Shown here piece after piece: positions 15,627 through 24,200 of a stretch of 39,949 bases of DNA. The notes below the pieces were generated by a model. That model did no database searches and had not been told where the DNA came from. It saw only the letters and a list, made by a program, of their open reading frames with translations. Source of the DNA: Bacteroidota bacterium (GTDB taxonomy: Bacteria; Bacteroidota; Bacteroidia; Flavobacteriales_F; PHOS-HE28); contig JACTMO010000078.1 of the NCBI GenBank assembly GCA_014584605.1, positions 1 to 39,949 on the forward strand, given 5' to 3'. The translations under genes were made by a program, and so were the position numbers. Numbering within the stretch: position 1 is the first letter of the stretch; every line of letters begins with the position of its first letter.

Positions 15627-15644
15627 CCAGGCGCAAGGGCCTGG
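15627..15644 (+). terminator. Hairpin ending the TonB operon
   Basis: CCAGGC-gcaagg-GCCTGG is followed by CCGCTCTTT, a short T-run, 4 nt after the TPR stop codon. It is a short stem, so only moderately convincing. Confidence 0.35.
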
Positions 15645-15719
15645 CCGCTCTTTGCGCCCACGCGATGCCACCGCTTACCTTGCCCGCGCCGCCCGGGGGG
15701 TGGTGAACGCCCCCGCCAT

Positions 15720-15750
15720 CGTCCGGCGGGGGTATACTGCCCGCCGGACG
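15720..15750. promoter_or_regulatory. Perfect 11-bp inverted repeat before the APC permease
   Basis: CGTCCGGCGGG and CCCGCCGGACG flank a 9-nt loop (GGTATACTG) and end 7 nt before the ATG at 15758. The stem would mask the start region, or the DNA could be an operator. An upstream TACCTTGC (15676-15683) may be the -7 box, which would put the repeat in the mRNA leader. Confidence 0.45.
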
Positions 15751-15757
15751 ATGCCCG

Positions 15758-17419
15758 ATGCGCCAGCTCTTCCGCCGCAAGTCCGCCACGCCCGACGCTG
15801 CCCCAGAGGGTGAGATACACGGGGGTGCGGTGCTCGGTCGCCATCTGGGCCTGCGCGACCTCACCTTCTTCGGCATCGCGGCCATCATCGGCGCAGGCAG
15901 TTTCAGCAGCATGGGCCAGGCCTGCGCCAGCGGTGGCCCCGGTGTGGTGCTGCTCTTCGTGCTGTGCGCGGTGGCCTGCGGCTTCACCGCCCTGTGCTAC
16001 GCCGAGTTCGCCGCGCGCGTGCCCGCCAGCGGAAGCGCGTACACCTACGCCTACGTGAGCTTCGGCGAGATCTTCGCCTGGGTCATCGGCTGGGCCCTGT
16101 TGATGGAGTACAGCATCGGCAACATCTACGTGGCCTTCAGCTGGAGCGGGTACTTCACCAACCTGCTGGATGCCGTGGGCCTGCACCTGCCCGAATGGCT
16201 CACCATCAACTACCGCAGCGCCGCAGCCGCCCAGGCCGCCAACACCCCCGGCGAAGGGCTCACCGCCTGGGCCACCGCGCCCGTGGTCGGCAGCCTGCGG
16301 ATCATCCTGGACCTGCCCGCCTTCGCCATCAACGTCCTCATCACCGCCCTGTGCTACGTGGGCCTGCGCGAGAGCCGCAACGCGAGCAACGCCATGGTGG
16401 TGGTCAAACTGGCCATCATCGCCCTGGTGATCGGCGTGGGCATCGCCCATGTGGACCTCACCCACTGGACCCCCTTCATGCCCAACGGCTTCAGCGGTGT
16501 GATGGCCGGCGCCAGCGCGGTGTTCTTCGCCTACATCGGCTTCGACGCGGTGAGCACCCTGGCCGAGGAGAGCCGCGACCCCCAGCGCGACCTGCCGCGC
16601 GGCATGGTGCTGAGCCTGGTGGTGTGCACGGCCGTGTACATCGCGCTGGCCCTGGTGCTCACCGGCATGGTGCCCTACCACCAGCTCAACGTCAGCGACC
16701 CCCTGGCCGAGGTCTTCGCCCTCACCGGGGTGAAGTGGATGCTGTTCCTGGTGAGCATCGCCGCCGTGGTGGCCATGACCAGCGTGATGCTCGTGTTCCA
16801 GTTGGGCCAGCCCCGCATCTGGATGAGCATGAGCCGCGACGGCCTGCTGCCCAAGCCCTTCGCGCGCATCCATCCGCGCTACCGCACCCCGGGCTTCAGC
16901 ACCATCGCCACCGGCCTGGTGGTGGGCGTGCCCATCCTGTTCACCGACGAGGCGTTCATCCTGGACTTCACGAGCATAGGCACCCTGTTCGCCTTCGTGC
17001 TGGTGTGCGGTGGTGTGCTGCTCCTGCCCCGGCGCCCACGCGGCACGGGCGGTTTCCACCTGCCCTACATCAACGGCCGTTGGGCCGTGCCCGCCCTGCT
17101 GCTGCTGGCCGTGCTGCTGGTGCACCTGGGCCTGCCGGGCTACTTCGGCGACCTGCTCGACCCCGCCGGCCGGCATGGCGACCAGCGCATCCCCCTGCTG
17201 CTGTACTGGGCCCTCTGCGCCGTGCTGGCCCTGCTGAGCTTCCTGCACCGTTGGTCGCTTGTGCCGGTACTGGGGCTGGCCTCCTGCTGCTACCTGCTCA
17301 CCGGCATGGCCGTCAGCAACTGGAAATGGTTCGGCACCTGGCTGCTCATCGGGCTGGCCTGCTACTTCGCCTACGGCCACCGCCACAGCCACCTGGCCCG
17401 GCGGTCCCGCCCCGCTTGA
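15758..17419 (+). CDS. APC-superfamily amino acid permease (cationic-type)
   Basis: This 553-aa inner-membrane protein has 12-14 hydrophobic helices. The start of the transporter core shows the APC unwound-helix motif FFGIAAIIGAGSFSS (about 37-51). AALCYAEFAARVPASGSAYTY-type sequence follows near 88-108, and FFAYIGFDAVSTLAEESRDPQRDLPRG (about 257-283) is the hallmark of the cationic amino-acid transporter branch. It probably imports an amino acid by proton symport or exchange; the substrate is unknown. It lies 57 bp upstream of cysC on the same strand, but a separate cysC promoter box suggests independent units. Confidence 0.9.
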   Translation: MRQLFRRKSATPDAAPEGEIHGGAVLGRHLGLRDLTFFGIAAIIGAGSFSSMGQACASGGPGVVLLFVLCAVACGFTALCYAEFAARVPASGSAYTYAYVSFGEIFAWVIGWALLMEYSIGNIYVAFSWSGYFTNLLDAVGLHLPEWLTINYRSAAAAQAANTPGEGLTAWATAPVVGSLRIILDLPAFAINVLITALCYVGLRESRNASNAMVVVKLAIIALVIGVGIAHVDLTHWTPFMPNGFSGVMAGASAVFFAYIGFDAVSTLAEESRDPQRDLPRGMVLSLVVCTAVYIALALVLTGMVPYHQLNVSDPLAEVFALTGVKWMLFLVSIAAVVAMTSVMLVFQLGQPRIWMSMSRDGLLPKPFARIHPRYRTPGFSTIATGLVVGVPILFTDEAFILDFTSIGTLFAFVLVCGGVLLLPRRPRGTGGFHLPYINGRWAVPALLLLAVLLVHLGLPGYFGDLLDPAGRHGDQRIPLLLYWALCAVLALLSFLHRWSLVPVLGLASCCYLLTGMAVSNWKWFGTWLLIGLACYFAYGHRHSHLARRSRPA

Positions 17420-17456
17420 CCCCGCGCCCAGCGCGGCTTTCCCGACGGCGATCGCG

Positions 17457-17464
17457 TACCTTCG
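17457..17464 (+). promoter_or_regulatory. -7-like box of cysC
   Basis: TACCTTCG (one mismatch to TAnnTTTG) lies 12 nt before the ATG of cysC, giving a very short leader. Confidence 0.35.
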
Positions 17465-17476
17465 CGCCGCTCCGGA

Positions 17477-18082
17477 ATGCCCACCCCACCACACATCCAT
17501 CCGGTGTTCGACCGCCTCCTGGGGCGCACGGACAAGGAGGCCCTGCTGGGCCAGCGCGGCCTGTGCGTGTGGATGACCGGCCTGAGCGGCAGCGGCAAGA
17601 GCACGATCGCCATCGCCCTGGAACGCATGCTGCACGACCGGGGCCGCTATTGCGTGGTACTCGATGGCGACAACGTGCGCACGGGCATCAACCGCAACCT
17701 GGGCTTCAGCGCGGCCGACCGCACGGAGAACATCCGCAGGATCGCCGAGGTGGCCCGGCTCTTCGTGCAGAACGGCACCATCGTGATCTGCTGCTTCGTG
17801 TCCCCCACCATCGCCATCCGGGAGCAGGCGAAGGCCATCATCGGCGCGGCCGACCTCGTCGAGGTGTTCGTGGACACCCCGCTGGAGGAGTGCGAGCGCC
17901 GCGATGTGAAGGGACTTTACGCGAAGGCCCGTGCCGGTGAGGTGAAGGACTTCACCGGCATCAGCGCGCCGTTCGAAGCACCGTCCGCACCGGATGTGCG
18001 GCTCGCCACCGCCGGCCGATCCGAGGCGGAGACCGCGTCCGAACTGTTCCAATACGTCCTTCCCCGCGCTTCGCGCAACTGA
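17477..18082 (+). CDS. cysC: Adenylyl-sulfate kinase
   Basis: CysC phosphorylates adenosine 5'-phosphosulfate to PAPS with ATP, the second step of sulfate activation. The 201-aa protein has the Walker A motif GLSGSGKS (35-42), the DGDNVR motif (63-68) for substrate binding, the GFSAADRTENIRR segment, a CFVSP strand, and the C-terminal FTGISAPFEAP loop characteristic of APS kinases. Length and order are normal. It is followed after 40 bp by cysD and then cysN, so the three make PAPS together in the cytoplasm. Confidence 0.96.
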   Translation: MPTPPHIHPVFDRLLGRTDKEALLGQRGLCVWMTGLSGSGKSTIAIALERMLHDRGRYCVVLDGDNVRTGINRNLGFSAADRTENIRRIAEVARLFVQNGTIVICCFVSPTIAIREQAKAIIGAADLVEVFVDTPLEECERRDVKGLYAKARAGEVKDFTGISAPFEAPSAPDVRLATAGRSEAETASELFQYVLPRASRN

Positions 18083-18122
18083 CCCAATGCGTTCACCACA
18101 GGGGTGAAAATGAACTGACAAC

Positions 18123-19028
18123 ATGCATTCCTACCGTCTCACCCACCTCAAGGAACTCGAGAGCGAGAGCATGCACATCCTTCGGGAGGTGGCCGCCCAG
18201 TTCGACAACCCCGCCCTGCTCTTCAGCGGCGGCAAGGACAGCATCACCTGCTTCCACCTGGCCCGCAAGGCCTTCTTCCCCGCCAAGGTGCCCTTCCCCC
18301 TGGTGCATATCGACACGGGCCACAACTTCGAGGAGACCATGACCTTCCGCGATGCGCTGGTGCGGGAGCATGGCGCCACGCTGATCGTGGGCAGCGTGCA
18401 GGAGAGTATCGACACCGGCCGCGTGCAGGAGGAATCCGGCTACTACGCCAGCCGCAACAAACTGCAGACCGTGACCCTGCTCGACACCATCGAGAAGCAC
18501 AAGATCGACTGCGCCATCGGCGGCGGGCGGCGTGACGAGGAGAAGGCCCGGGCGAAGGAGCGCGTGTTCAGCCACCGCGACGAGTTCGGCTCCTGGGACC
18601 CCAAGAACCAACGGCCGGAGCTGTGGGACCTGTACAACGGCCGGAAACGGCCCGGCGAGCACTTCCGCGCCTTCCCCATCAGCAACTGGACCGAGATGGA
18701 CGTGTGGCAGTACATCCTGCTCGAGGGGATCCCCATCCCCAGCATCTACTTCAGCCACGAGCGCGAGGTGTTCGACCGCGACGGCGTGATCTACGCGAAC
18801 TCGCCCTTCATGCGCCTGAAGCCGGAAGAGAAGCCCTACACGAAGCGCGTGCGTTTCCGCACCATCGGTGACATGAGCTGCACCGGCGCGGTGGATTCGC
18901 CAGCGAGCAGCCTGGAGGAGATCATCGAGGAGGTCGCATCATCGCGGGTGACCGAACGCGGCAGCCGCATGGACGACAAGCGGAGCGAAGCAGCAATGGA
19001 GGACCGGAAAAAGGAGGGGTACTTCTGA
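18123..19028 (+). CDS. cysD: Sulfate adenylyltransferase subunit 2
   Basis: CysD forms APS from sulfate and ATP in complex with the GTPase CysN. The 301-aa protein has the PP-loop SGGKDS (35-40), HIDTGHNFEE, the GGGRRDEEKARAKER motif, and the usual C-terminal end with a final KKEGYF. All core features of the family are present and the length matches. A small hairpin (TTCACC/GGTGAA) lies in the 40-bp gap after cysC. The 90-bp gap to cysN contains an unusual inverted repeat. Confidence 0.97.
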   Translation: MHSYRLTHLKELESESMHILREVAAQFDNPALLFSGGKDSITCFHLARKAFFPAKVPFPLVHIDTGHNFEETMTFRDALVREHGATLIVGSVQESIDTGRVQEESGYYASRNKLQTVTLLDTIEKHKIDCAIGGGRRDEEKARAKERVFSHRDEFGSWDPKNQRPELWDLYNGRKRPGEHFRAFPISNWTEMDVWQYILLEGIPIPSIYFSHEREVFDRDGVIYANSPFMRLKPEEKPYTKRVRFRTIGDMSCTGAVDSPASSLEEIIEEVASSRVTERGSRMDDKRSEAAMEDRKKEGYF

Positions 19029-19049
19029 CCACGCCCTCGCCCGCCGCAC

Positions 19050-19095
19050 GTTGCGTGTTACGTGTTGACGGATCGCTGGATCAACAACACGCAAC
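19050..19095. repeat. Inverted repeat between cysD and cysN
   Basis: GTTGCGTGTT (19050-19059) pairs with AACACGCAAC (19086-19095), and inside it GTTGA (19064-19068) pairs with TCAAC (19081-19085). The 3' arm is continuous; the 5' arm has a 4-nt bulge. The sequence is less GC-rich and more repetitive (CGTGTT, CAACAC) than its surroundings. Confidence 0.5.
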
Positions 19096-19118
19096 ACGGC
19101 AACACCCAACGATCGGAA

Positions 19119-20390
19119 ATGAAAGACACTTCGAACCACGGCTACCTCGACATGGACCTGCTGCGCTTCACCACGGCGGGCAGCGTGGACGACGGCAAGA
19201 GCACCTTGATCGGGCGCCTGCTGTACGACACCAAGCAGATCTTCGAGGATCAGATGGAAGCGGTGGAACGCGCGAGCGCCAAGCGCGGTTCCGGTGAAGT
19301 GGACCTGTCGCTGCTCACCGACGGTCTGCGCGCCGAGCGCGAACAGGGCATCACCATCGATGTGGCCTACCGCTACTTCGCCACGCCCAAGCGCAAGTTC
19401 ATCATCGCCGACACGCCGGGCCACATCCAGTACACCCGCAACATGGTCACCGGTGCCAGCACCGCCAACCTGGCCATCATCCTCGTGGACGCGCGCAAGG
19501 GCATCCTGGAGCAGACCTGCCGCCACAGCTTCATCGCCTCGCTGCTCGGCATCCCGCACGTGGTGTTCTGCATCAACAAGATGGACCTGGTGGGGTACCA
19601 GGAGGAGGTCTTCGCACGGATCCACAAGGAGCTGGAGGACTTCAGCAGCAAACTGGAGGTGCGGGACCTGAGCTTCATCCCCATCAGCGCCCTCAAGGGC
19701 GACAACGTGGTGGAGCGGAGCAGCAACATGCCGTGGTACCAGGGCCCCACGCTGATGTACCTGCTGGAGAACATCCACATCGCCGGCGACCACAACCACA
19801 TCGACCGGCGCTTCCCGGTGCAGTACGTGGTGCGCCCCATGACCGAGACGTGGCACGACTTCCGCGGCTTCGCCGGGCGTGTGGCCGGCGGGGTGTTCCG
19901 CCAGGGCGACCCCGTGCAGGTGCTCCCCAGCGGCCTCCGGAGCAGCATCAAAGGCATCTTCATCGGCGACCGCGAAGTGACGGAGTGCTTCGCGCCGCAG
20001 AGCGCGTTGATCACCCTGAACGACGAGATCGACATCAGCCGGGGCGACATGCTGGTGAGCCCCAACAACCTGCCCGAGACCGGGCAGGACATCGACGTGA
20101 TGCTCTGCTGGTTCAACGAGCGGCCCCTGCAGCCCGGCGGCCGCTACGCCTTACGCCACACCGGTCGCGACGCACGGTGCGTGGTGAAGGAGGTGAAATA
20201 CCGCATGGACATCAACACGCTGCACAAGGCCCCGGACACGACCATCGGCATGAACGACATCGGACGGGTGCAGCTGCGGAGCTCCGTGCCGCTCCAATTC
20301 GACCGCTACACCCGCAACCGCAGCACCGGCAGCCTGATCCTCATCGACGAGGCCACCCACGAGACCGTGGCCGCCGGCATGATCGTGTGA
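19119..20390 (+). CDS. cysN: Sulfate adenylyltransferase subunit 1 (GTPase)
   Basis: CysN is the EF-Tu-like GTPase that drives APS formation by CysD. The 423-aa protein has G1 GSVDDGKST (21-29), the switch region LRAEREQGITIDVAYRYF, G3 DTPGH (98-102), G4 NKMD (153-156), followed by two beta-barrel domains. No APS kinase is fused at the C-terminus, consistent with the separate cysC. ATG 19119 is chosen because the conserved LDMDLLRFTTAGS begins just after it; an upstream start would run through the inverted repeat. It ends 11 bp from the convergent vanZ-like gene. Confidence 0.96.
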   Translation: MKDTSNHGYLDMDLLRFTTAGSVDDGKSTLIGRLLYDTKQIFEDQMEAVERASAKRGSGEVDLSLLTDGLRAEREQGITIDVAYRYFATPKRKFIIADTPGHIQYTRNMVTGASTANLAIILVDARKGILEQTCRHSFIASLLGIPHVVFCINKMDLVGYQEEVFARIHKELEDFSSKLEVRDLSFIPISALKGDNVVERSSNMPWYQGPTLMYLLENIHIAGDHNHIDRRFPVQYVVRPMTETWHDFRGFAGRVAGGVFRQGDPVQVLPSGLRSSIKGIFIGDREVTECFAPQSALITLNDEIDISRGDMLVSPNNLPETGQDIDVMLCWFNERPLQPGGRYALRHTGRDARCVVKEVKYRMDINTLHKAPDTTIGMNDIGRVQLRSSVPLQFDRYTRNRSTGSLILIDEATHETVAAGMIV

Positions 20391-20401
20391 CCGCCGGCCG
20401 C

Positions 20402-20791
20402 CTACCGCAGGAAGGCCGGCACGATCGGGAGTCCCTTGCGCCGGCGCAGGGCGATGAACCAGGCACCGGCCAGTGCGCCGATGCTGTTGGCGAGCATGTC
20501 CACCGGGTCGGTGCGGCGGCCCAGCGCCTCCAGCCCCTGCAACAGCTCGGTGCCCAGCCCAAAGGCCACCGCAAGCCCCACGGCCCATCCCAGGGCCTGC
20601 TGCGGGCGGCCCATGCCCAGGAAGGCCGAGGCCAGCAGCACCGTCTGCCCGAAGAAGAGCAGCGCATGCACCAGCTTGTCCAGGTCCAGCAGGTCGAACC
20701 AGCCCCATTCGGGCAGCCGGTCCCCGGGCAAAAGGCAGAGCACCAGGATGAGCAGGGCCCACAGCAGGGCCCAGCGCAGATGCCGCAGCAT
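20402..20791 (-). CDS. VanZ-like family membrane protein
   Basis: This 129-aa protein has about four hydrophobic helices. The VanZ-like signature is visible: DLDKLVHALLFFGQT (about 36-50) with the conserved Lys/His pair, and ELLQGLEALGRRTDPVDMLANSIGALAGA near the end, carrying the E-L-L-Q and D-x-x-A-N motifs. The biochemical role of the family is not settled; VanZ itself gives low-level teicoplanin resistance. Its ATG lies 5 bp after the gcvH stop, so it is co-transcribed with gcvH. Confidence 0.85.
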   Translation of the reverse strand: MLRHLRWALLWALLILVLCLLPGDRLPEWGWFDLLDLDKLVHALLFFGQTVLLASAFLGMGRPQQALGWAVGLAVAFGLGTELLQGLEALGRRTDPVDMLANSIGALAGAWFIALRRRKGLPIVPAFLR

Positions 20792-20796
20792 GGAGG

Positions 20797-21177
20797 TCAG
20801 TGACCTACGTGCGCCCGGTACTCGTCGGCGCTCATCAGGGAGGCCGCCTCGGCCGGGTCGGTCGGCTTGATGCGCACCAACCAGCCCGCACCGTAGGGGT
20901 CCTTGTTCACGCTGGCGGGGTCGTCGGCCAGGGCGGGGTTCACCGCCAGCACCGTGCCCTTGAGGGGCATGAACAGGTCGCTCACGGTCTTGACGGCCTC
21001 CACGGTGCCGAAGACGGCGTGCTGGTCCACCTCCTGACCCTCGGTGCCGATGTCCACAAAGACGATGTCGCCCAGCTCGCTTTGGGCGAACTCGGTGATG
21101 CCCACCACGGCTTCGCCGCCCTCGAGGCGGATCCACTCATGGTCTTTGGTGTACTTCAGGTCTGCCGGGAAGTTCAT
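20797..21177 (-). CDS. gcvH: Glycine cleavage system H protein
   Basis: GcvH is the lipoyl carrier that shuttles the aminomethyl group between the P, T and L proteins of the glycine cleavage system in the cytoplasm. The 126-aa protein has YTKDHEWIR at the start, GITEFAQSELGDIVFV, and the lipoylated Lys63 in VEAVKTVSD. The length is normal. No gcvP, gcvT or lpd is adjacent. It lies between sprA (upstream on this strand, 72-bp gap) and a vanZ-like gene. A TATTTTCG box (21202-21209) about 24 nt upstream of the ATG may give it its own promoter. Confidence 0.97.
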   Translation of the reverse strand: MNFPADLKYTKDHEWIRLEGGEAVVGITEFAQSELGDIVFVDIGTEGQEVDQHAVFGTVEAVKTVSDLFMPLKGTVLAVNPALADDPASVNKDPYGAGWLVRIKPTDPAEAASLMSADEYRAHVGH

Positions 21178-21201
21178 GCGGTGCTTGGTTGCTCGTTGCG
21201 G

Positions 21202-21209
21202 CGAAAATA
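21202..21209 (-). promoter_or_regulatory. -7-like box of gcvH
   Basis: TATTTTCG on the minus strand (one mismatch to TAnnTTTG) lies 24 nt upstream of the ATG at 21177, in the gap after sprA. Confidence 0.35.
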
Positions 21210-21249
21210 GGCCGGATCGCGCATTGGCCGTCAGGCGCCCGTCAGGCCC

Positions 21250-24200
21250 CTACTGGGTGAGGGTGAAACGCAGGCTGAGGCCGAAGTTGCTGTTGGAGCT
21301 GGGGAAGGAGGTGGAGATCACCGGCTTGTTCACCACGCGCTCGTAGAACAGGCGCACGTTGAGGCGCTGGCTGATCACATAGTCGGCCGAGGCCTTGATG
21401 GAGGTGATGTTCTGCCCGGCGGTCACCTGGTTCTGCCCCTCCTGCATCTTGCGGATCACCGTGTTGTTCTGGCGCAGGCTCACGTCCACACGCAGGTTGA
21501 GGTCGCTCTTGGGCCGGTTGCCGCCGATGGTGAAGGGGAACTTCACGTTCTTGAACCGGTAGCCCGTGCCGAACACGTACTCCTTGCCCCGCACCTCGGT
21601 GACCTGGTAGTTGCTGATGCTCAGGCTCAGGTTGCGGTCCCGGTTGTACTCGAACTTGGCCAGCAGGCTGTTCTGCAGCGTCATGTCGGCGCCGGCCAGC
21701 GGCCGCATCACCTCGGTGATGTTCACCGTGCCGATCTGCCGCTCGGGGATGTAGTTGAAGGCCGCATCGAGCTCGGCACCGCCCTCCTGGAAGAGCAGGT
21801 TGGTCTGGTAGCTGCCGATACTGAAGGTGCTGCGGTAGCTGTGCTTCAGGGTGAAGGTGCGGAACCACTTGCTGAAGGGCGCCGTGCGCGACAGGCCGTC
21901 GTAGGTCACGTCCCAGTTCGGCAGGGGCATCATGCGGAAGGGGTTGGTGTTGACCTTGTCGGCGCCCCGGCCCGTGTACGCGGCGATGAAGGCGGGGATC
22001 ACCACGTCCTGGTTGGTGGGGCCGTAGCCCGAGAAGTAGCCGCTGTCGGGCACGAACACGCTGCCCTCCCGCTCCTGGCCCAGCCGCGCGCTGATGATGG
22101 CGCGGTTGTCCAGCAGCTGCTGGAACACGGGGCTCACGAAGTTGTCGTCGTCCACGCTGAAGGCCGTGCCCCAGGTGATGGTGCTGACGCTGAAGTTGCC
22201 GAACTCGCGCGGACTGTCGTTCACGTAGGTGCCCAGCGTGTCGTTCCACCGAAAGAAGCTGCTGCGGTTCTCGCTGTACACCCTGTTGGCGCTCAGCTCG
22301 ATGCGCATGGCCTTGAAGGGCTCGATGGACAGGCGGGCGTTGATGTTCTCGGTGCGGGTCTGGGTGTGCGGGGTGAAGATCGAGGGGGTCTGCACCAGCC
22401 AGCCCTGCCCGGCGGCGTAGGAGGCGTAGTCGCGCACCACTGCATCGCTGAGGTCGTGGTTCTGCTGGCCCAGCACGAAGCCGATGCCCGGCGCGGTGAA
22501 GTCGTCCATGCCCACCACGTTGGTCTTGCGCGCGTAGCCCGGCAACAGCAGGCCCGAGGTCTGGCTGTAGGTGATGTTCCCGTTGCGCACGCTCATCAAC
22601 AGCCGCGCCAGGGCGTCCAGCGGTTTGAACCCGCCTTCACCACCCTCCTTGTCCTTGCCTTTTCCCTTCTCCTTGTCCTGCTCCTCCTCCTCCTTGGGCT
22701 TGTCCCCGGGCTTGGCCTTCCGGCTCTGGCTGCGGTTGTTGGTGCGCCCCCGGTCGTTCACCTTCTTGAGGTACTTCCACTTGTTGTACAGGCTCACGAA
22801 GTTCAACTGGCCGTTGATGCTGACGTTCTGCGAATTCTGGATCACCGCGCCCAGCGTGTCCTGGCTGAACGGCGCCCGGTCCCACTGGTAGCCGGCGGCG
22901 TAGGCGGCGTTGGAGGTGATCCAGTCGGTGAGCGGCAGCTTGTCGAAGGGCAGGGCGTAGGTCACGTTCACCGTATGGTCGTAACCGGTGGTCTCGCCCC
23001 ACTCGCTCAGGCTGGTAAGCACGCTGTCCTTCCACACCTCGTACTCGCCCTTCACCTTGGGGTCCACCCGGCCCGGCGGCTCGCCGAGGATGGCGTTGTT
23101 GTTGGCCGAGAAATCGACCTTGAGGCTCCGGGTGATCTCGTACCGGAAGCCGTACTGGCTGTTCCAGTTGAAGTTCTTGTTGTAGGTGGGGCGTGGGGGC
23201 AGGGAGGCGATGTCCGGGTTGGCGCGGATGAGGCGCTCGTTGTAGCCCCGGTCGATGGAGCTGCGCAGGCTCAACTGCTTGAAGCCCAAGTTGAAGTTGA
23301 ACTCCTTGAAGAGCTTCAGCCACTTGCTCTTGTTGATGAGGCTGATGTTGGCGAAGGGCTTCACCTCGCGCGCCCGGGGGTTGTGCACGTAGGCGATGGC
23401 GCCCCGGTGGGTGACGGTGTTGTCGAACTCGGTGCTCACGTCGTGGTACTCCTGGTCGGCGTAACTGTATGTGAGCGACAGGTTCTCCACGTCCCAGAAA
23501 TGTTCCTTCTTGCCCCCTTCGCGGTCCTTGCGCACGTTGGTGAGGTTGATGCTGCGGCGCCGGGTGTAGGTGCGCACCTGCTTGAGGCGTTCCTTGCGCT
23601 CCTCCGGGGTGAGGTTGCGCGTGGCGTCGTCCCACTCGATGTCGGGGTTCAGGGGGTCATACTGCGGGTTGCTCACCTGCTCGCTGTAGCCCACGAAGAC
23701 CGGCACCTTCACGCCGCTCTCCTCGGGCAGGAACTTGCCCATCTCCAGGTTGGCCGCCAGGTCCACGCCGTACTTGGTCTCCCGCTGGCGCTCACTGACG
23801 CGCTTGTCGATGCTGCCCCAGTAGGGTGTGCTGTAGTTGCCCGCCACGCTCAGGTTGCCCAGGTCGGCCAGCGTGGTGTTGATGCGGCCGATGGCGGCCC
23901 AGCCCCCGTGCTGGTCGAAGTCGGTGAGCCGCAGTTCGTTCACCCACACCTCCACGCACTTGCTCAGCCCGTCGTCCACCGCCCAGGTGTTGGCCTCCAC
24001 CCCGTCCTTCTTGGGGTTGCGGATGCCGATCATCACCGTGCGCATCTGGCTGAGGTTGGGGTTGCCCTTTACGGTGATCCGGCGGTCGCCTACGAAGCGG
24101 ATATAGCGCTGGTTGGTGGGGAAGCCCTCGCGGTTGCGGTCGATCTTCACATCGTTGAGCTGGGCGAACTCGATCTCCATGTTGTTGGCCTCGGGCCACA

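Noticed and set aside
12651..18124. Two long minus-strand frames (12651-15671 and 15458-18124) of 1006 and 888 codons
   Set aside because: They are antisense to the tonB-operon, permease and cysC genes. Their Gly/Ala/Val/His-rich, motif-free composition marks them as shadows of GC-rich coding sequence.
17477..20390. A defence or nucleotide-modification reading of the cys genes
   Set aside because: The cysC, cysD and cysN proteins have all the standard active-site motifs and order of normal sulfate activation, with no extra domains.
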